This document shows positions 12,755 through 24,083 of a stretch of 64,000 nucleotides of DNA, in pieces. Made by a program: the position numbers and the translations under genes. Source of the DNA: Eutypa lata (taxonomy: Eukaryota; Ascomycota; Sordariomycetes; Xylariales; Diatrypaceae); contig JAKULF010000010.1 in NCBI GenBank assembly GCA_022661535.1, positions 2,418,001 through 2,482,000 of the forward strand. The letters are read 5' to 3'. A model generated the notes under the pieces. It was not told where the DNA came from. It saw nothing but the letters and a program-made list of their open reading frames with translations, and searched no databases. Position 1 is the first letter of the stretch, and every line of letters begins with the position of its first letter.

Positions 12755-15608
12755 TTCTTCCACAACCTGTGCCATGCATTTAACGACGTCAGGATTCACG
12801 CATAGCGGGACGAGAAATGGGGAAAAGGCAATGCTGGCGTTCTTTAGTTTTACAGTAGATTTGATAACAATATCGGCGTATGGGAAATTTTCAGCTCGGG
12901 TATGTTTGTTCCCATTATGGCAACAACATCTCCTATCGCGGCATCTGGGACGGAACAACACACTATGCCTTATAGATGGGCGTTTTTTTCTTCTTCAAAA
13001 AGATCGGAAGCTTATAGTAGGGAAATATCCTGGTGGTGTAGCGGGCCAATGTACGATATACAATAGGGGGGTTTCGAGGCGTCACGGTCGGTTTACGACA
13101 TCCTTTTCTTTTTCTTCCATCTCCAGATACCTCCTAGGTAATCTTGGGTTCGCCCGGCGGAGATCCGCGCACACTGCGCGTTTGCATGAACACGGCGTTG
13201 CTTCTCTAATGAGCTTGGTGGCTGTACTTCGTACTTCGGGTCATATGCGCTGTGATTAGAGAGGGGGCTCGACATGAAAGCGATAGTAATTGATACTTAG
13301 TTGCTAATGAAATGAATTACTCTTGAAGTGTTCTTGCTTTTGGTGTGTAGTAACTTGCTTCACTTTGTGTAGTTCATGTTGGTACTGGTGGCTCCTATCT
13401 CCTCGGTTCAGGGGTAAGAAATCATGGGAACGGGGCTATGTCGTGTTGGTTATTTGGGCCGCGTTCCCACTAATCAAACAGGTCGAGAATATATTGGTTG
13501 GTCGTATCACATCACGAGCGAAAAACAGATTGGGGTTCTTCCAGTCAATTGCTAAAGACGTATGTATTCATAGACCGCGACACATTGCGCAAGCTCAAGG
13601 ACAACAGCATTGTGACACTAGATGCGCAGTTCCGACGTAGTAAGAGCGTACATTGGATTGCCCATAGGATGACCACCCAATTCATTGATAGTAAGCAACG
13701 CGATTCTGGTCTGAGCGAGACATGCATACAAAGGCTATTCAACGCAAGTATGCCTCTCCCGATCGCCCCTGGAGGCTTACGAGTGGTGTGCAATCTCATT
13801 TTATTCCCTAAGGCTCTCAACTATCCGGTTAACGTCCTGGGATCCTGGAACTCCGATATTGAGCTTAAGGGGTTATGGGTGGTTACAAGGCTATGAAGAT
13901 GTTTTTAAGAAGAAAAGGGGGGAGAAAGAAAGAAGTCATGGGTGTACAACTATGAAGTGAAGAGAACACCTAAAGATCAGAAAGAAAAACATTTTACTTA
14001 CTATACACAGTCCGCGATACAGTTCGAGGTACCAACTAAGGGTCTCTGTGAATGCAAGCTTTAGAGACTTACCCAGAGAAGCAAGGTGGCCGTTTCAAAC
14101 TGTCTCTATGGCTTAATTATGCTGCCCCATTCAGACTATGGACTAGATTTCCAACGTATGCCTGGTATTTCCTTAAGGCTCATGAATATTTTTTTTGGAA
14201 TACAAGTATGAGTTCTTGCATATCAGGACCTCTTTGATCTTCCTTGAAGGCAGAAGAGGGGTTCTATTTATTATGCATTACAATATATAAAACTGCAACC
14301 TTCCTTTCTAGACGAAGGGAAGCTTGTAAAATTGTACCCCTAGTGGTCGAGTCAGGGAGATCATTCGAGCTCGCTCAACTCATATCTTGGTGGGCTCATT
14401 GAGATGTCGAAACGAATGCCGACTATCAACAGCCCTACTGTCAGTATAGCCTCCATAATGTCTCCTTCACCGCGTCCAACCTTAAAACGGTCCAGTAAGA
14501 CATGACGCGGCTCGAGTAACGTTGGCTTGGTGTTACATCAGGACCAAATCTGTCGCCATATTACTTTGATTATGGTAGAAGGGCGGTATGCGCGAGGCTT
14601 CACCACAGTGCTTTTTATTCCCAGGACGCGACCTAGAGGCTAGGTCCCAAGTAGGTAGGTTCCAATGTTACCGAGCGCATGTTGGCCCTAATGAATGTTG
14701 GCTGACTCAGTCTTATTACGTACACGTATTAGTTAGAACCAACACCAGCTCCAGGACAGCGTTCTTCGCATATATCTCTAAACTCTAATTAGAAAGTGCT
14801 TCCAGAATGCCGGAATATGCACTTCCAACATCTTACAATCAGTGCAACATCTAGTGATGAGTGTAGTCTTACATAGAGTGCAACAAGCAAGTATCTCGCA
14901 CATTGGCTCGGGGTGTCTGTTTTGAAGCTCTATTGCTGTATTAAAAAGAGTTGCTATCAAGAAGGTTTCGACGCCAGGTTCTCCCTTCTTTATATAAGTC
15001 TTGGTAAGTATATTTGAGCTCCTGTAGAATCGTTGGTGGTTCTTATACAACTACGCACAAGAGTTGTTCTTATTATCGAGATGCGAAGTATACATTGAGA
15101 AGATGTTGCGATCGACATTCAATTTTCCCATTATAGTGAGTACAATACCCAACGTGAAATGGCGGTAATTCTTTGTGTTGTAGTGCAGGTGCAAGAAGGA
15201 TTACAGTGGATCTATATTCCCGTCTATACGGAGCATTTTGGGAAGGCCTCAAGTTCAAGTAAGCATATTGTGCATATGTTGCAATTTTGACAATGTAGAT
15301 GTTGTAATTCTGACGACGAGCAACAACTTGCGAACCAACCTCTTTGGCGGGAGCTGTGATTGGCTCAGGGGATATGATTAATGGTTTTCAACGCCAAACC
15401 TGCTACCCAATGCGGCTTACTGGTTGCACAAGAAAACGGCTGTCATATATCGATGACTTGAGAATGGAAGGTAAATATCAGAACATGAACACTCTAAGTA
15501 AATGTAGTGATCTAGTTGCTGGTTCACGTAACGAAATAGGGGTTGCCTCTTTCGAACTACACGCTATTAACATATGTGTACGTACGTGTCTCAAGTGCGA
15601 AAAATGGA
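12755..15608. other. Intergenic, about 2.9 kb
   Basis: 3' flank of KDM5 and 5' region of the small secreted protein. Several frames of 60-160 codons exist on both strands, but none shows domain-like sequence or splice-supported extension. I assign no gene. Confidence 0.5.
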
Positions 15609-15616
15609 TATATAAA
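15609..15616 (+). promoter_or_regulatory. TATA box of the small secreted protein gene
   Basis: A perfect TATATAAA lies 114 nt upstream of the ATG at 15730. It is followed by a pyrimidine/CA-rich leader with an AACAAACAAACAAAC run just before the start. A strong TATA and a CA-rich leader are common in highly expressed fungal secreted-protein genes. Confidence 0.55.
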
Positions 15617-15729
15617 GCATCTCCCAAACCCCATTCAAGGACCCTATTCAATCTCTTCATCAGAAACATCCCATCACAGACACCACCTCGAACAAACAAA
15701 CAAACTTCAAACCCAAAACCCTCGCAAAA

Positions 15730-16101
15730 ATGCAGTTCAGCAAGATCTTCCTCGTCGTTGCCGGCTTTGCGGCTACCGCCTTTGCAGGCTGCCACGTAGG
15801 TTACCCTGGTTCACCGCTCAAGCACAGCCTAGATTGGTCGTGTATGTGTGCTATATCTTTGGTTAAGAAAGCTGACTTTACTTGGTATATTAGGACCAAA
15901 GCAACTCGATAGACTGCAACGGTAACGGCGAGACCATCAACTGCGGAGCCCACTCTGACGATCCCTCCGTCCGCACTTGCTGCGTAAGTATTTATTCAGT
16001 CTTCTTGTTTTTCTTTGCAACTTTCTTCGTCGTAATCTTTTGTTGCTCATAAGCTAACCAATTTGGTGTAGACTACGTGGGCTGAGTGCCCGACTGTGTA
16101 A
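15730..16101 (+). CDS. Small cysteine-rich secreted protein (effector-like)
   Basis: I infer exons 15730-15795, 15894-15983 and 16072-16101, giving 61 residues. The N-terminus is a clear signal peptide (MQFSKIFLVVAGFAATAFA) with likely cleavage after residue 19. The mature peptide of about 42 residues has six cysteines, spaced C-x8-C-x8-C-x11-CC-x5-C, which would allow three disulfides. Both introns are phase 0 with good donors (GTAGGT, GTAAGT) and TAG acceptors. I do not recognise the family. Size, signal peptide and paired cysteines fit small secreted proteins that act as effectors, antimicrobial peptides or surface proteins; no activity can be assigned. Weakest point: the first donor, chosen because it alone keeps the second exon in frame. 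Confidence 0.7.
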
Positions 16102-16849
16102 GAAATGAGTAATTATCATCTACACTACGGAAACATAGCAGTGGATATCTATCTTATTGCTCCGACTTGTCTTTTGCTAGACTCAAGGTGTGGTGATCGG
16201 GAGATAGATGGGTTGGTGGTTGGTTTGGGGTTTCTTATGTCAACTAGAAAAATCAGTTTTCGCTCGTTAAACTGAAATAAAATTGTTGATGGCCGTCAAA
16301 TCCTTTATCTTAATTATTAAGGTGGTACTTAAGTGTTAATACTTGACTATCCGGTTCTAAGTTACGACCAACTCTATATTTATACGACGAGTAATGTTTA
16401 AAGCGTTATAAAAGGATGCATAGCATGTTACTTATTACTTAAGGTCGTTATTGTACAAGACTGGCTAACCTAGTTTCGTTTTGATGCTTACGAACATTCT
16501 CTACTTGAAGGTTATGGATAGTGCACGCGTCTCTCCTGAGTATTTGGTCTTACCTTCTCACTTGTGAGCAGCTTCTGCCTGGTAATTATAGGTACTCGTA
16601 ATTGTATCCGTATCCTTCGAAGGCAGCTTGCATTCATAGAGTGTAAAGATTAGGGTCAATTGGCTACTCATAGCCCCGTTGTGGATAACTTGATAAGCTA
16701 TACCGCGGGTCTTAAGTTGTGTTTTCAGTTTCCCTATAAGAGCGGAAAATACGCATGTACCTTTGTAGTATAGGTCCTGCTTAAGGTAGCAATATTTAAC
16801 CAATCATATAAGGATAAATAAGACGCAGGAAATTGAATAAACAAATCAA
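16102..16849. other. AT-rich intergenic
   Basis: The 3' flank of the small secreted protein followed by AT-rich DNA. I see no gene. A minus-strand frame of 81 codons (16558-16803) shows no recognisable motif. Confidence 0.5.
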
Positions 16850-16979
16850 GCTTGGGTAATATAGTGGTTAGTACATCATGGCTAGGTACGGGCTTCTTGA
16901 GTCTACAGGACTAGGTTGCTGTAGGTCTCAAGGTACTGCATGGAGATTCTCAGGTTCGAATCCTGGGTTGGGCCTTTTT
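16850..16979 (+). tRNA. tRNA-like Pol III unit with intron-like insert, probably degenerate
   Basis: A box-A-like element TATAGTGGTTAGTAC (16860-16874) and a perfect box B GGTTCGAATCC (16953-16963) are followed at 16975 by TTTTT, a Pol III terminator. The T-stem (16950-16954 with 16962-16966) and anticodon stem (TCATG 16876-16880 with CATGG 16939-16943) pair. The 58 nt between the anticodon-stem arms would be a 7-nt loop plus an intron of about 51 nt. That insert forms a strong hairpin: CTTGAG/CTCAAG outside, CTACAG/CTGTAG inside. The putative acceptor stem (16850-16856 with 16967-16973) is weak, mostly G-T pairs, and position 33 is not T, so no anticodon can be assigned safely. It may be a mutated tRNA gene, a tRNA pseudogene or a tRNA-derived SINE head. 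Confidence 0.4.
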
Positions 16980-18840
16980 CTTTCTTCCTCCTCTCTTTTT
17001 TCTTTCCCCCTTTCTTTCTTTTCACATTGCTATTCATTAATAGCAAGTCATTTGCCTAAATTGTTTAAAGCGACGGGCTAGACGTGACCAGAACAACAGG
17101 TTGAAGCAGAATACGAATAGTACATTATAATTCCAATGTATCGCACACGAAGAGCTGGGAATCATCGAGAATGATTTAGGTGCGTTGAAAGGATCTTATT
17201 TATCTAGGCTTACTCACCCTGACCGAGTACTACCCATATGGAAGCAGCGGTATGTGTTGAAAAGGTCAAGGTATTTGTAGTTTGTATCCTATTTCCAATT
17301 TGGGGGTTAACGTTGACTGCTTAGAGTGAAACGGATTTGCTACGCATAAAACCATATTATCTCTCTAGAACTTGGTGCAAATAGTGGTTTGTTAACTATA
17401 TAACGTAGGTAGCACTAATGAGCGGATGGTGGCTATGTTGGTGAATGAAAGCCCTTATGCCGTTTCCTACCAAAGTTAAGATAATATCAAGAAACCAAGT
17501 AATACCATCGGAGATAGGCCTGGCAATTAGCAATTAACTGTATTACAGGGATAGCCACAAACCTTCGAGTGAACTATGATGTCAGTTTTATGCTTACAAT
17601 AAAAAAGCCGATAGCAAGTAGGGCAGAAGCCTTATTAAGTTATTTTCGACAGGCTATCCGTATGATTGGGCAACTTCGAGTTGCACTAAGTATTGAAGCA
17701 GCATCCAGATAATACCGGACGAAACAAATATATGTCGTAACACATGCTTTATTTAGGTCATATCAGGTGTCTTGTGTGTTAAGCGTAGATAGCTTCTGGG
17801 ACTGACCTTGCTTATAAATCCTTATGGTATTTAAGTATATTAGAAGCACCGAGAAGGTATATAAATTAACCGTTTTATATATGATAAGATACTTTAAGAC
17901 TTACAGATTTCAATGCTAACGCATGCTGCAAAGCTTTGTTATACTCATGATTCGATTTCATTAATAATACCTACCTAGTCGACTTATGTGGAATCGATCC
18001 GATATTATATAGTCAATTAATCGTCCTTCATTTTTAAACGATCATTTGACGTATGTCAGATATAAGAATATTTCCAAGCTGGTAGCGTTCAAGCTCTTTT
18101 CAGGAAATAATGCCTGTAGACAAGGGATATTTACTGAAATATGTATATTATATAAGCAACATAAACACCTTCTAATGAGGATTATTTAAGCAGCTCACAA
18201 GACTTGGGATGACCGAACATCGAAAGTCTAGATCTGGCCAAAGCTAAGTAATTTGTTAAACCTTCCTTATTTGCCCATAGGACGTCTTGGAATAAAAGTT
18301 GGGCTAGTTTAAAAGCGAGTACCCGAGGGGTTACCTTGAAAGGTTGTGTGTTGAGGCAGTGGATGATCAATTTTACATAGACGGGTAAGTGCAGTAGAAG
18401 AACAAGGGCCTCGATCATCATAAAGACTAAGTTTACCTATTAGCGGCTACTAACTCGATCTATTGCAGCAGTGAATGTACGATGGAAGATAAAGTGAAAC
18501 TAGCAGGCACATCGTCAAGATACAAACATACAAACATAAGTAAGCAATGGTTCCCAATCTCCGGAGCGATGTTACTTGACGCTACGCGTGACAAGGTGCA
18601 ACGATTTTGAACTTCGCATGCGGACGAGTCACAGTGACATGACATGGACAATACGACTTGATCTACTACCCCGCAGCCAACTGACCGCCCTGTGATGAAT
18701 GCGCATGTGATAAAAAAGCGACGTTCTAGATCTACATAGGATTGACAATGTTTACAAGCAGACAAGAAGAGCAGCCCGGCCGATGTTGTCATTGCGCAGG
18801 TTCGTTGGTAGCTGTTCCTGCTGCTTTTTTTCGTGAATGA
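16980..18840. other. AT-rich gene-poor stretch
   Basis: I recognise no gene or intact mobile element here. The DNA is AT-rich with scattered stops in all frames. A 79-codon minus frame (18182-18421) has no motif I can name. A mutated transposon remnant is possible but unsupported. Confidence 0.45.
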
Positions 18841-18843
18841 CGT

Positions 18844-18901
18844 GTGGGGTAAGAATGTTTATAACCGGGCACCGGCTTCTCCCCACTCCACCTCTCTCCA
18901 C
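18844..18901. promoter_or_regulatory. Cluster of CreA-like carbon-repression sites
   Basis: Four matches to the CreA/Cre1 consensus SYGGRG, either strand, fall within about 60 nt: GTGGGG at 18844-18849, and reverse matches at 18881-18886, 18886-18891 and 18896-18901. They lie about 290-350 nt upstream of the GH115 start. Single matches are common by chance; the clustering in front of a hemicellulase gene is what suggests glucose repression. Confidence 0.35.
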
Positions 18902-19090
18902 CCTGCCACCCTACAGGGGGCTACGTACTCAGTCACTGGTTGGCTTGCTGCTAAGACCCTCTAATCCTTGGCAGGCACTTAACCTTATTCAACGAATCCG
19001 CCTTTAGGAATCTGAGAATGCGGGTGTCTGGTGCAAGGCTTCATGGTTGAACCTTGGATGACTGAGTGAGTGATCAACTACCTACCTAGG

Positions 19091-19098
19091 TATATAAA
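19091..19098 (+). promoter_or_regulatory. TATA box of the GH115 gene
   Basis: TATATAAA lies 99 nt upstream of the GH115 ATG at 19190, a usual distance for a fungal core promoter with a short leader. Confidence 0.5.
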
Positions 19099-19189
19099 CA
19101 ACCAGCATGGCCACCCAACCATAGCAGTTAAATAAACCAAGTCGATTGCGTTGCTTGAATTCGGACTTCTCTGGGGTCGGGATGTTACC

Positions 19190-22100
19190 ATGAAGTCGCA
19201 TCATCTTCTCTACCTCCTGGGGTTCTCTCCCCTCTCCACGGCATTGTTAGAACAGCGATTTGTGTCATTTGAAAACACACCGGGGTCCGTGCCTCTCCAT
19301 GACGCGATCATACTTTATGCCGAAGATGATCCTGTCGGTGTGCAAATTGCCTCGGAGAGTGTGGCTCAAGACTTCGAGCAGATCACCGGCAATAGACCGG
19401 AGACAATCGGCATAGACGGCCGCAATTCTACAGGTCTACAACAGTACGGCAGCAGCGCTATTATCGCTGGTACTGTCGACTCCACACTGATAAAAGAGTT
19501 AGTTGCGGAAGGAAAGGTGACCGTGTCGGATATTGAAGGAAAATGGGAATCATTCAAGACAAGTGTCGTGACGACACCATTCCTCGGGGTCAGTCAAGCT
19601 TTGGTCATCGCAGGAAGCGATAAGAGGGCTGTGATGTTCGGTCTCTACACGCTAGCCGAACAATCCGGACAGTCTCCGTAGGTTCCACGTATCTTCGGAA
19701 TATACAGGGCAACGTACTGATACCCGGGTAGCTTCCATTGGTGGGCCGACGTTCCAGCAGCAAAGCATGATGAGTTATATGCCATCGACCAGACGACAGT
19801 TTTCGGCGAGCCAAGTGTAAAATTTCGAGGTCTATTCATGAATGATGAAGCTCCTGGTCTCACGGGGTATGTTAAGGATAACTTTGGTTATTAATTCAGT
19901 CATAATGGGTCAATAGCTAACATACAAACTGAAAGCTGGTGGTCAAAAGTCCACGGAGTCGATCACTACCCGCTGGATAGCGAATTTTACCGCCACGTGT
20001 TTGACATGTTACTGCGACTCAAGGGAAATTTCATGTGGCCCGCTATGTGGAAGTCATATGTTCCGAAACCCGGCAACATCTTTTTTACTGATGATCCTGA
20101 TAACATCCAACTTGCTAACGACTACGGCATTGTCGTTTCAACCAGCCACCATGAACCTATGCAGAGGGCAACGAATGAATGGAACGAGAGTCTCTACGGG
20201 CCTTGGAACTGGGAGGAAAACAAAGATAATGTGGCAGCCTTCATGGATGAGGGCATTCATCGCACGGGCATGAACGAGTCTTACTATACGTTAGGGATGC
20301 GCGGTCCGACAGATGGCCCCATCCCCGGTGATGACCCCATCGGAATACTTCAGGACGTTTTCGCAACACAGAGGTCTATGCTAAGTGATTACTATGGCAA
20401 TATAACGACAGTCAACCGTGAGTGACCAGACTGCAGGATGTCGAAAGTATAGCTGACAAAGAGCAGAGGCGTGGACTATATACAAGGAGGTCATGACGTA
20501 CTATGCCGCAGGGCTAGTTCCCCCTGACGATGTTACTTTGGTGTTTACTGATGACAACTGGGGAAACATTCAACGACTCCCTCTTCCCGATGAGGCAGCC
20601 CGCCCAGGAGGAATAGGGGTAAGAGACTCCTCAATCATGAAGCTCCATTTTTATATCATGATCTAACCTGCAGCAGTTGTACTTCCACTTGGAGTATCTT
20701 GGTATTCCAAAAGCATACAAGTGGCAGAACACCAACAACATTGTAAGTTTTACCCACATGGCCCAGAGGGCAACATATGTTCGCGAACTAAACAATTCAC
20801 CAGCCTAAAGTATATAAAGAGCTATTTCAAGCTTATGAGCGAGGTATCGATCGCATCTGGGTAATAAATGTCGGGGACGTTAAGCCTCTCGAAATGCCAT
20901 TCAGTTTCATCATGGAGATGGCATACAATATGTCCTCAATCACGTTTGATACTATACCAGACTATTTTGAAGCCTTTGCCACCCGCGAGTTTGCTCCTGA
21001 TAATGCCAGTGAGATTGCTTCCATCATAATGGAGCAGAGCCGACTCATCGGCAGACGCAAATACGAATCGGTCCAAGCATGGACCTACTCGGTCCTAAAT
21101 TACCATGAAACTGAGAGGGTCCTTGCGGAATGGCAAGCGCTTGCTGACCGTGTATGGGCCGCACGCGATACTTTGCCAGAGGACCGGAAAGATGCTTTCT
21201 GGCATCACATCGAGTACCCAATAATTTCAGGGTATTATTATTACCAGGCGATGCTCGGGCTGGGAATAAACCAGCACTACGGCCTCGAGCGACGTAACTC
21301 AGCTAATGTCGTTGCGCAGAGGGCGATCCAAGCCTTCGAGGAGGAGTACGACCTCATAGAACAGTACGATGCGATGCTCAACGGCAAATGGACCGGGATC
21401 TTAGCTCAACCACATTACGACCAATATGATCAGAGCGCTGCGGACAACTGGAAGGAGCCGACTAGGGATGTGCTTACAGGGCTGTGGTACGTACAGCTAC
21501 GTCAGAACTCGACGTATGCTTTTGGAAACCTGGGAATATCTGCCGAAAACACTAAGAATGCGTGGTTGCAAGGACGGAGCTTGCCGTCCGCCGATGCGTC
21601 GGCCCCGACTGTGGGCGGATTCGCCCCTGTATTACCAACAATGGATCCTTACGGAAAAGGAGTATGGAATGTAGAGTTATTCCACCGAGGTGACTACCGC
21701 ATCCCGATCGAGTGGAAGCTAGAAATCCCCTACGAATGGATCCTAATCAGCCCGTCGTCGGGAGAGGTCACGGGGTCCGGCCCCGACCAGCGGCTCAACA
21801 TCTCGATCGACTGGGACGCGGTCCCGGCGGACTTCAACGAGGAAGTCGAGGTGCGCATCAACTTCAACACGCAGCCCTGGTTCGACCTGATCCACCTGCC
21901 GATCGTGAACTACCAGGCGCCGGCCGACTTCATCGGCTTCCCCGAGACTTCGGGCATGATCTCGATCGAGAGCCCGCACTTCCAGCGCGTGTCCGAGGGT
22001 GCCGACGTCTCCTTCGCGCACATCCCGTACCTCGGGACGCGCTCGGACTCGGGCTCGCTCGCCCTCCGGCCCTACACCGGCGCCCGCGAAGACCTCGACG

Positions 22101-22567
22101 CCGCCCACAGCGCCTGGGCCGAGTACGACATCTACCTCTACGATAACACGCCCGGGTCGCTGGTGGCATACCTCTACATCAACGGCGCGCTCGACACCGA
22201 TCCTACCCTGCTCATGCAGTACTCGCTCACCCTGGACAGCGGTGAGCCCAACTGGACGCGTCTGCTCGGCGACCCGGGCCAGCCGGGAGATACGCCACCC
22301 GGCTGGCAGACTTCGGTCGCGGATCACGTGTGGATCGCGACTGTGGATTTGGGAAGCGTTGAGGCGGGTGTGCATACCCTGCGCTTCATGGCAAATTCGC
22401 CGGAGGTCTACCTCGAGAAGATCACCGTGAATACGCGGGGAGGGCTCCAGGGGAGTTATCTGGGGCCGCCGGAGACTACCCAGATTAAGGGGTCATCGTA
22501 TGGAGGTGGGGAGGAAGGGGAGTATCCCACTACGGGACATACGGTTGTTTCTGAATTGGATTTATAG
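19190..22567 (+). CDS. GH115 xylan alpha-1,2-glucuronidase, secreted
   Basis: Glycoside hydrolase family 115 enzyme, expected to remove (4-O-methyl)glucuronic acid side chains from xylan. I infer exons 19190-19677, 19732-19866, 19936-20417, 20467-20618, 20677-20742 and 20804-22567, giving 1028 residues, a normal family length. A short signal peptide starts MKSHHLLYLLGFSPL. Family-typical stretches follow: FHWWADVP, KFRGLFMNDEAPGLTGW, LRLKGNFMWPAMW, STSHHEPMQR, LVFTDDNWGN and RIWVINVGDVKPLE. The region after about 21750 encodes the C-terminal beta-rich part and is strikingly richer in G+C than the rest of the gene. The ATG at 19190 precedes the signal peptide; a TATA box and CreA-like sites lie upstream. 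Confidence 0.93.
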
Positions 22568-22865
22568 TGTTGATTGACTGTTTCTGGGTATAATGCATAA
22601 TGGAGAGGCATCATGTAGTAGGGCTAGTGACTATACATCCTTGTGGGGCGGACCCTAATAGGGATTGTGATCCGTTCAGGTCATAGCAGAGTAGAGCTTT
22701 TCAGCTGCTTTGTTAGATCAGTTTAATGGGGGACACAGGAGGTATTAGCAACGTCCCCTTTCGGGATATTACTTGCTCCACCAGTTAGGCAGTGTAGTAA
22801 TTGGATAAAAGAATCAATCAATCAAAAACGATCGCTGTACCCAACTTAGCTCAGCTCAGCTCAGC

Positions 22866-24083
22866 TTAGCGTGGCGTAGCAAGCATCCCCGTACCCCCGT
22901 GACACCCGATATACTCGAACAGCTGCTGCTCGGGCTCCAACACTAGCACCTCGTGGAACAACCGCAGCGTGATATCGTTATCCAGGCTCCGCGCGTACCG
23001 GAAGAAGCCTCCGAAGATATCCAGGTGCGTCTGGTGCTCCCGGCTCCAGCCCTCCAGCGACGCGAGCTCGTCGAAGTACGCCAGCCCGAACGTGCGGTCC
23101 GTGCCGCCCGCGACGACTTTCTTCTCCCTCGCATCCGGCGCTTCACCCTCCGAAGGGGGCAACCCGATGACGATGTCCATGAGCCGGCAGCTGTGACACC
23201 CCACCTCGTCCCCGTGGTCGCGCAGGAAATCCATCCCCCGGATCAGCACCGGGTGCATCGTCTCGAGGTACAGCTTCCGCTCCTCCGGGCGCGTGTTGCT
23301 CCAGTCCTGCCCGGAGCGGATTACCGTGAGGTTTCTCTTCCCCGGGACGCGGACCCGACCGCACCGCTTATCTGCCTCTGCCGTGCTATCCGATGACAGA
23401 GTACCACTCTTCTCCCTCCTCTCCCCTTTCTCCCCCTTCTCACCCACCAACGCATCCACCTGCGCAATCGGCAACCGATCCCGCATGCTCCCCCAATACG
23501 CGTGCTCTCGTACCAAACCACTGATATCCTCGCGCAGGTGCCCCGCGCCCTCGGGTACCTCCCTGTCCGTGAAGACGGTCTCGAGACGATCCATGGTCGG
23601 GAAGAAGACCTCCCGGAACCAGCCGCGCTGTCTTCCATCTGTCTCTTCTTCAGGGCTCAATGCAGCCCACCACGCATCGAACCCGCTCGCAGCCGCCCAC
23701 CCATCATATGCGGCCCGGCTCGGCCAGTACGCCAGGACGGCTAGGTTGAAGAACCCGCGGTTGTCTGTCACGGAGGCGAGTTCGGAGAACGCGGGGGTAG
23801 GGATGGGGGCCGGGGGTGAGTTCGACGACTGCTGATCGGGACGAGGAGTGGTGAAGAAGGATGATAGTTTCGATATCCCTGCCCCAGTATCGGAATTGGA
23901 ATCAGAATCAGCGTCGGCTTTGCTGGCGTATTGCACCCCGACCATGGCCATCACGAGGCCCCTGGCGCTGGTTGGGAATCGCGCACTGTAGGAGGGATAG
24001 GCGGGTTCTTTGAATGCCTGAGGTGCTCTCGTGGGCTGGGTGCGCTCCTGGCGGAGGTGCTCTGGGATGGCGGATTCGAGCAT
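22866..24083 (-). CDS. Haem-containing aldoxime dehydratase family protein
   Basis: A single-exon gene of 405 residues resembling phenylacetaldoxime dehydratases (OxdA/OxdB family), haem enzymes that dehydrate aldoximes to nitriles. Family-like features are FNLAVLAYWPSRAAYDGW, MDRLETVFTD, HAYWGSMRDRLP, and near the C-terminus FGLAYFDELASLEGWSREH with THLDIFGGFF, the segment that carries the axial haem histidine in the family. Two low-complexity insertions are visible: an Asp/Ser run near residue 60 and a GEKGEKGERREK run near residue 215. No signal peptide, so probably cytosolic. The gene is convergent with GH115 and GC-rich. No nitrilase or nitrile hydratase gene lies nearby, so the physiological substrate cannot be inferred. 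Confidence 0.85.
   Translation of the reverse strand: MLESAIPEHLRQERTQPTRAPQAFKEPAYPSYSARFPTSARGLVMAMVGVQYASKADADSDSNSDTGAGISKLSSFFTTPRPDQQSSNSPPAPIPTPAFSELASVTDNRGFFNLAVLAYWPSRAAYDGWAAASGFDAWWAALSPEEETDGRQRGWFREVFFPTMDRLETVFTDREVPEGAGHLREDISGLVREHAYWGSMRDRLPIAQVDALVGEKGEKGERREKSGTLSSDSTAEADKRCGRVRVPGKRNLTVIRSGQDWSNTRPEERKLYLETMHPVLIRGMDFLRDHGDEVGCHSCRLMDIVIGLPPSEGEAPDAREKKVVAGGTDRTFGLAYFDELASLEGWSREHQTHLDIFGGFFRYARSLDNDITLRLFHEVLVLEPEQQLFEYIGCHGGTGMLATPR

Noticed and set aside
13498..13896. 132-codon plus-strand frame downstream of KDM5
   Set aside because: No domain, no promoter-like context and an overlapping antisense frame of similar length; treated as chance.
18182..18421. Transposase or polyprotein remnant in the AT-rich stretch
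   Set aside because: The frame has no catalytic motif, terminal repeats or target-site duplication that I can see.
21743..22375. 210-codon antisense frame inside GH115
   Set aside because: It exists because of GC-rich third positions in GH115; its composition is Arg/Val/Gly-rich without motifs.
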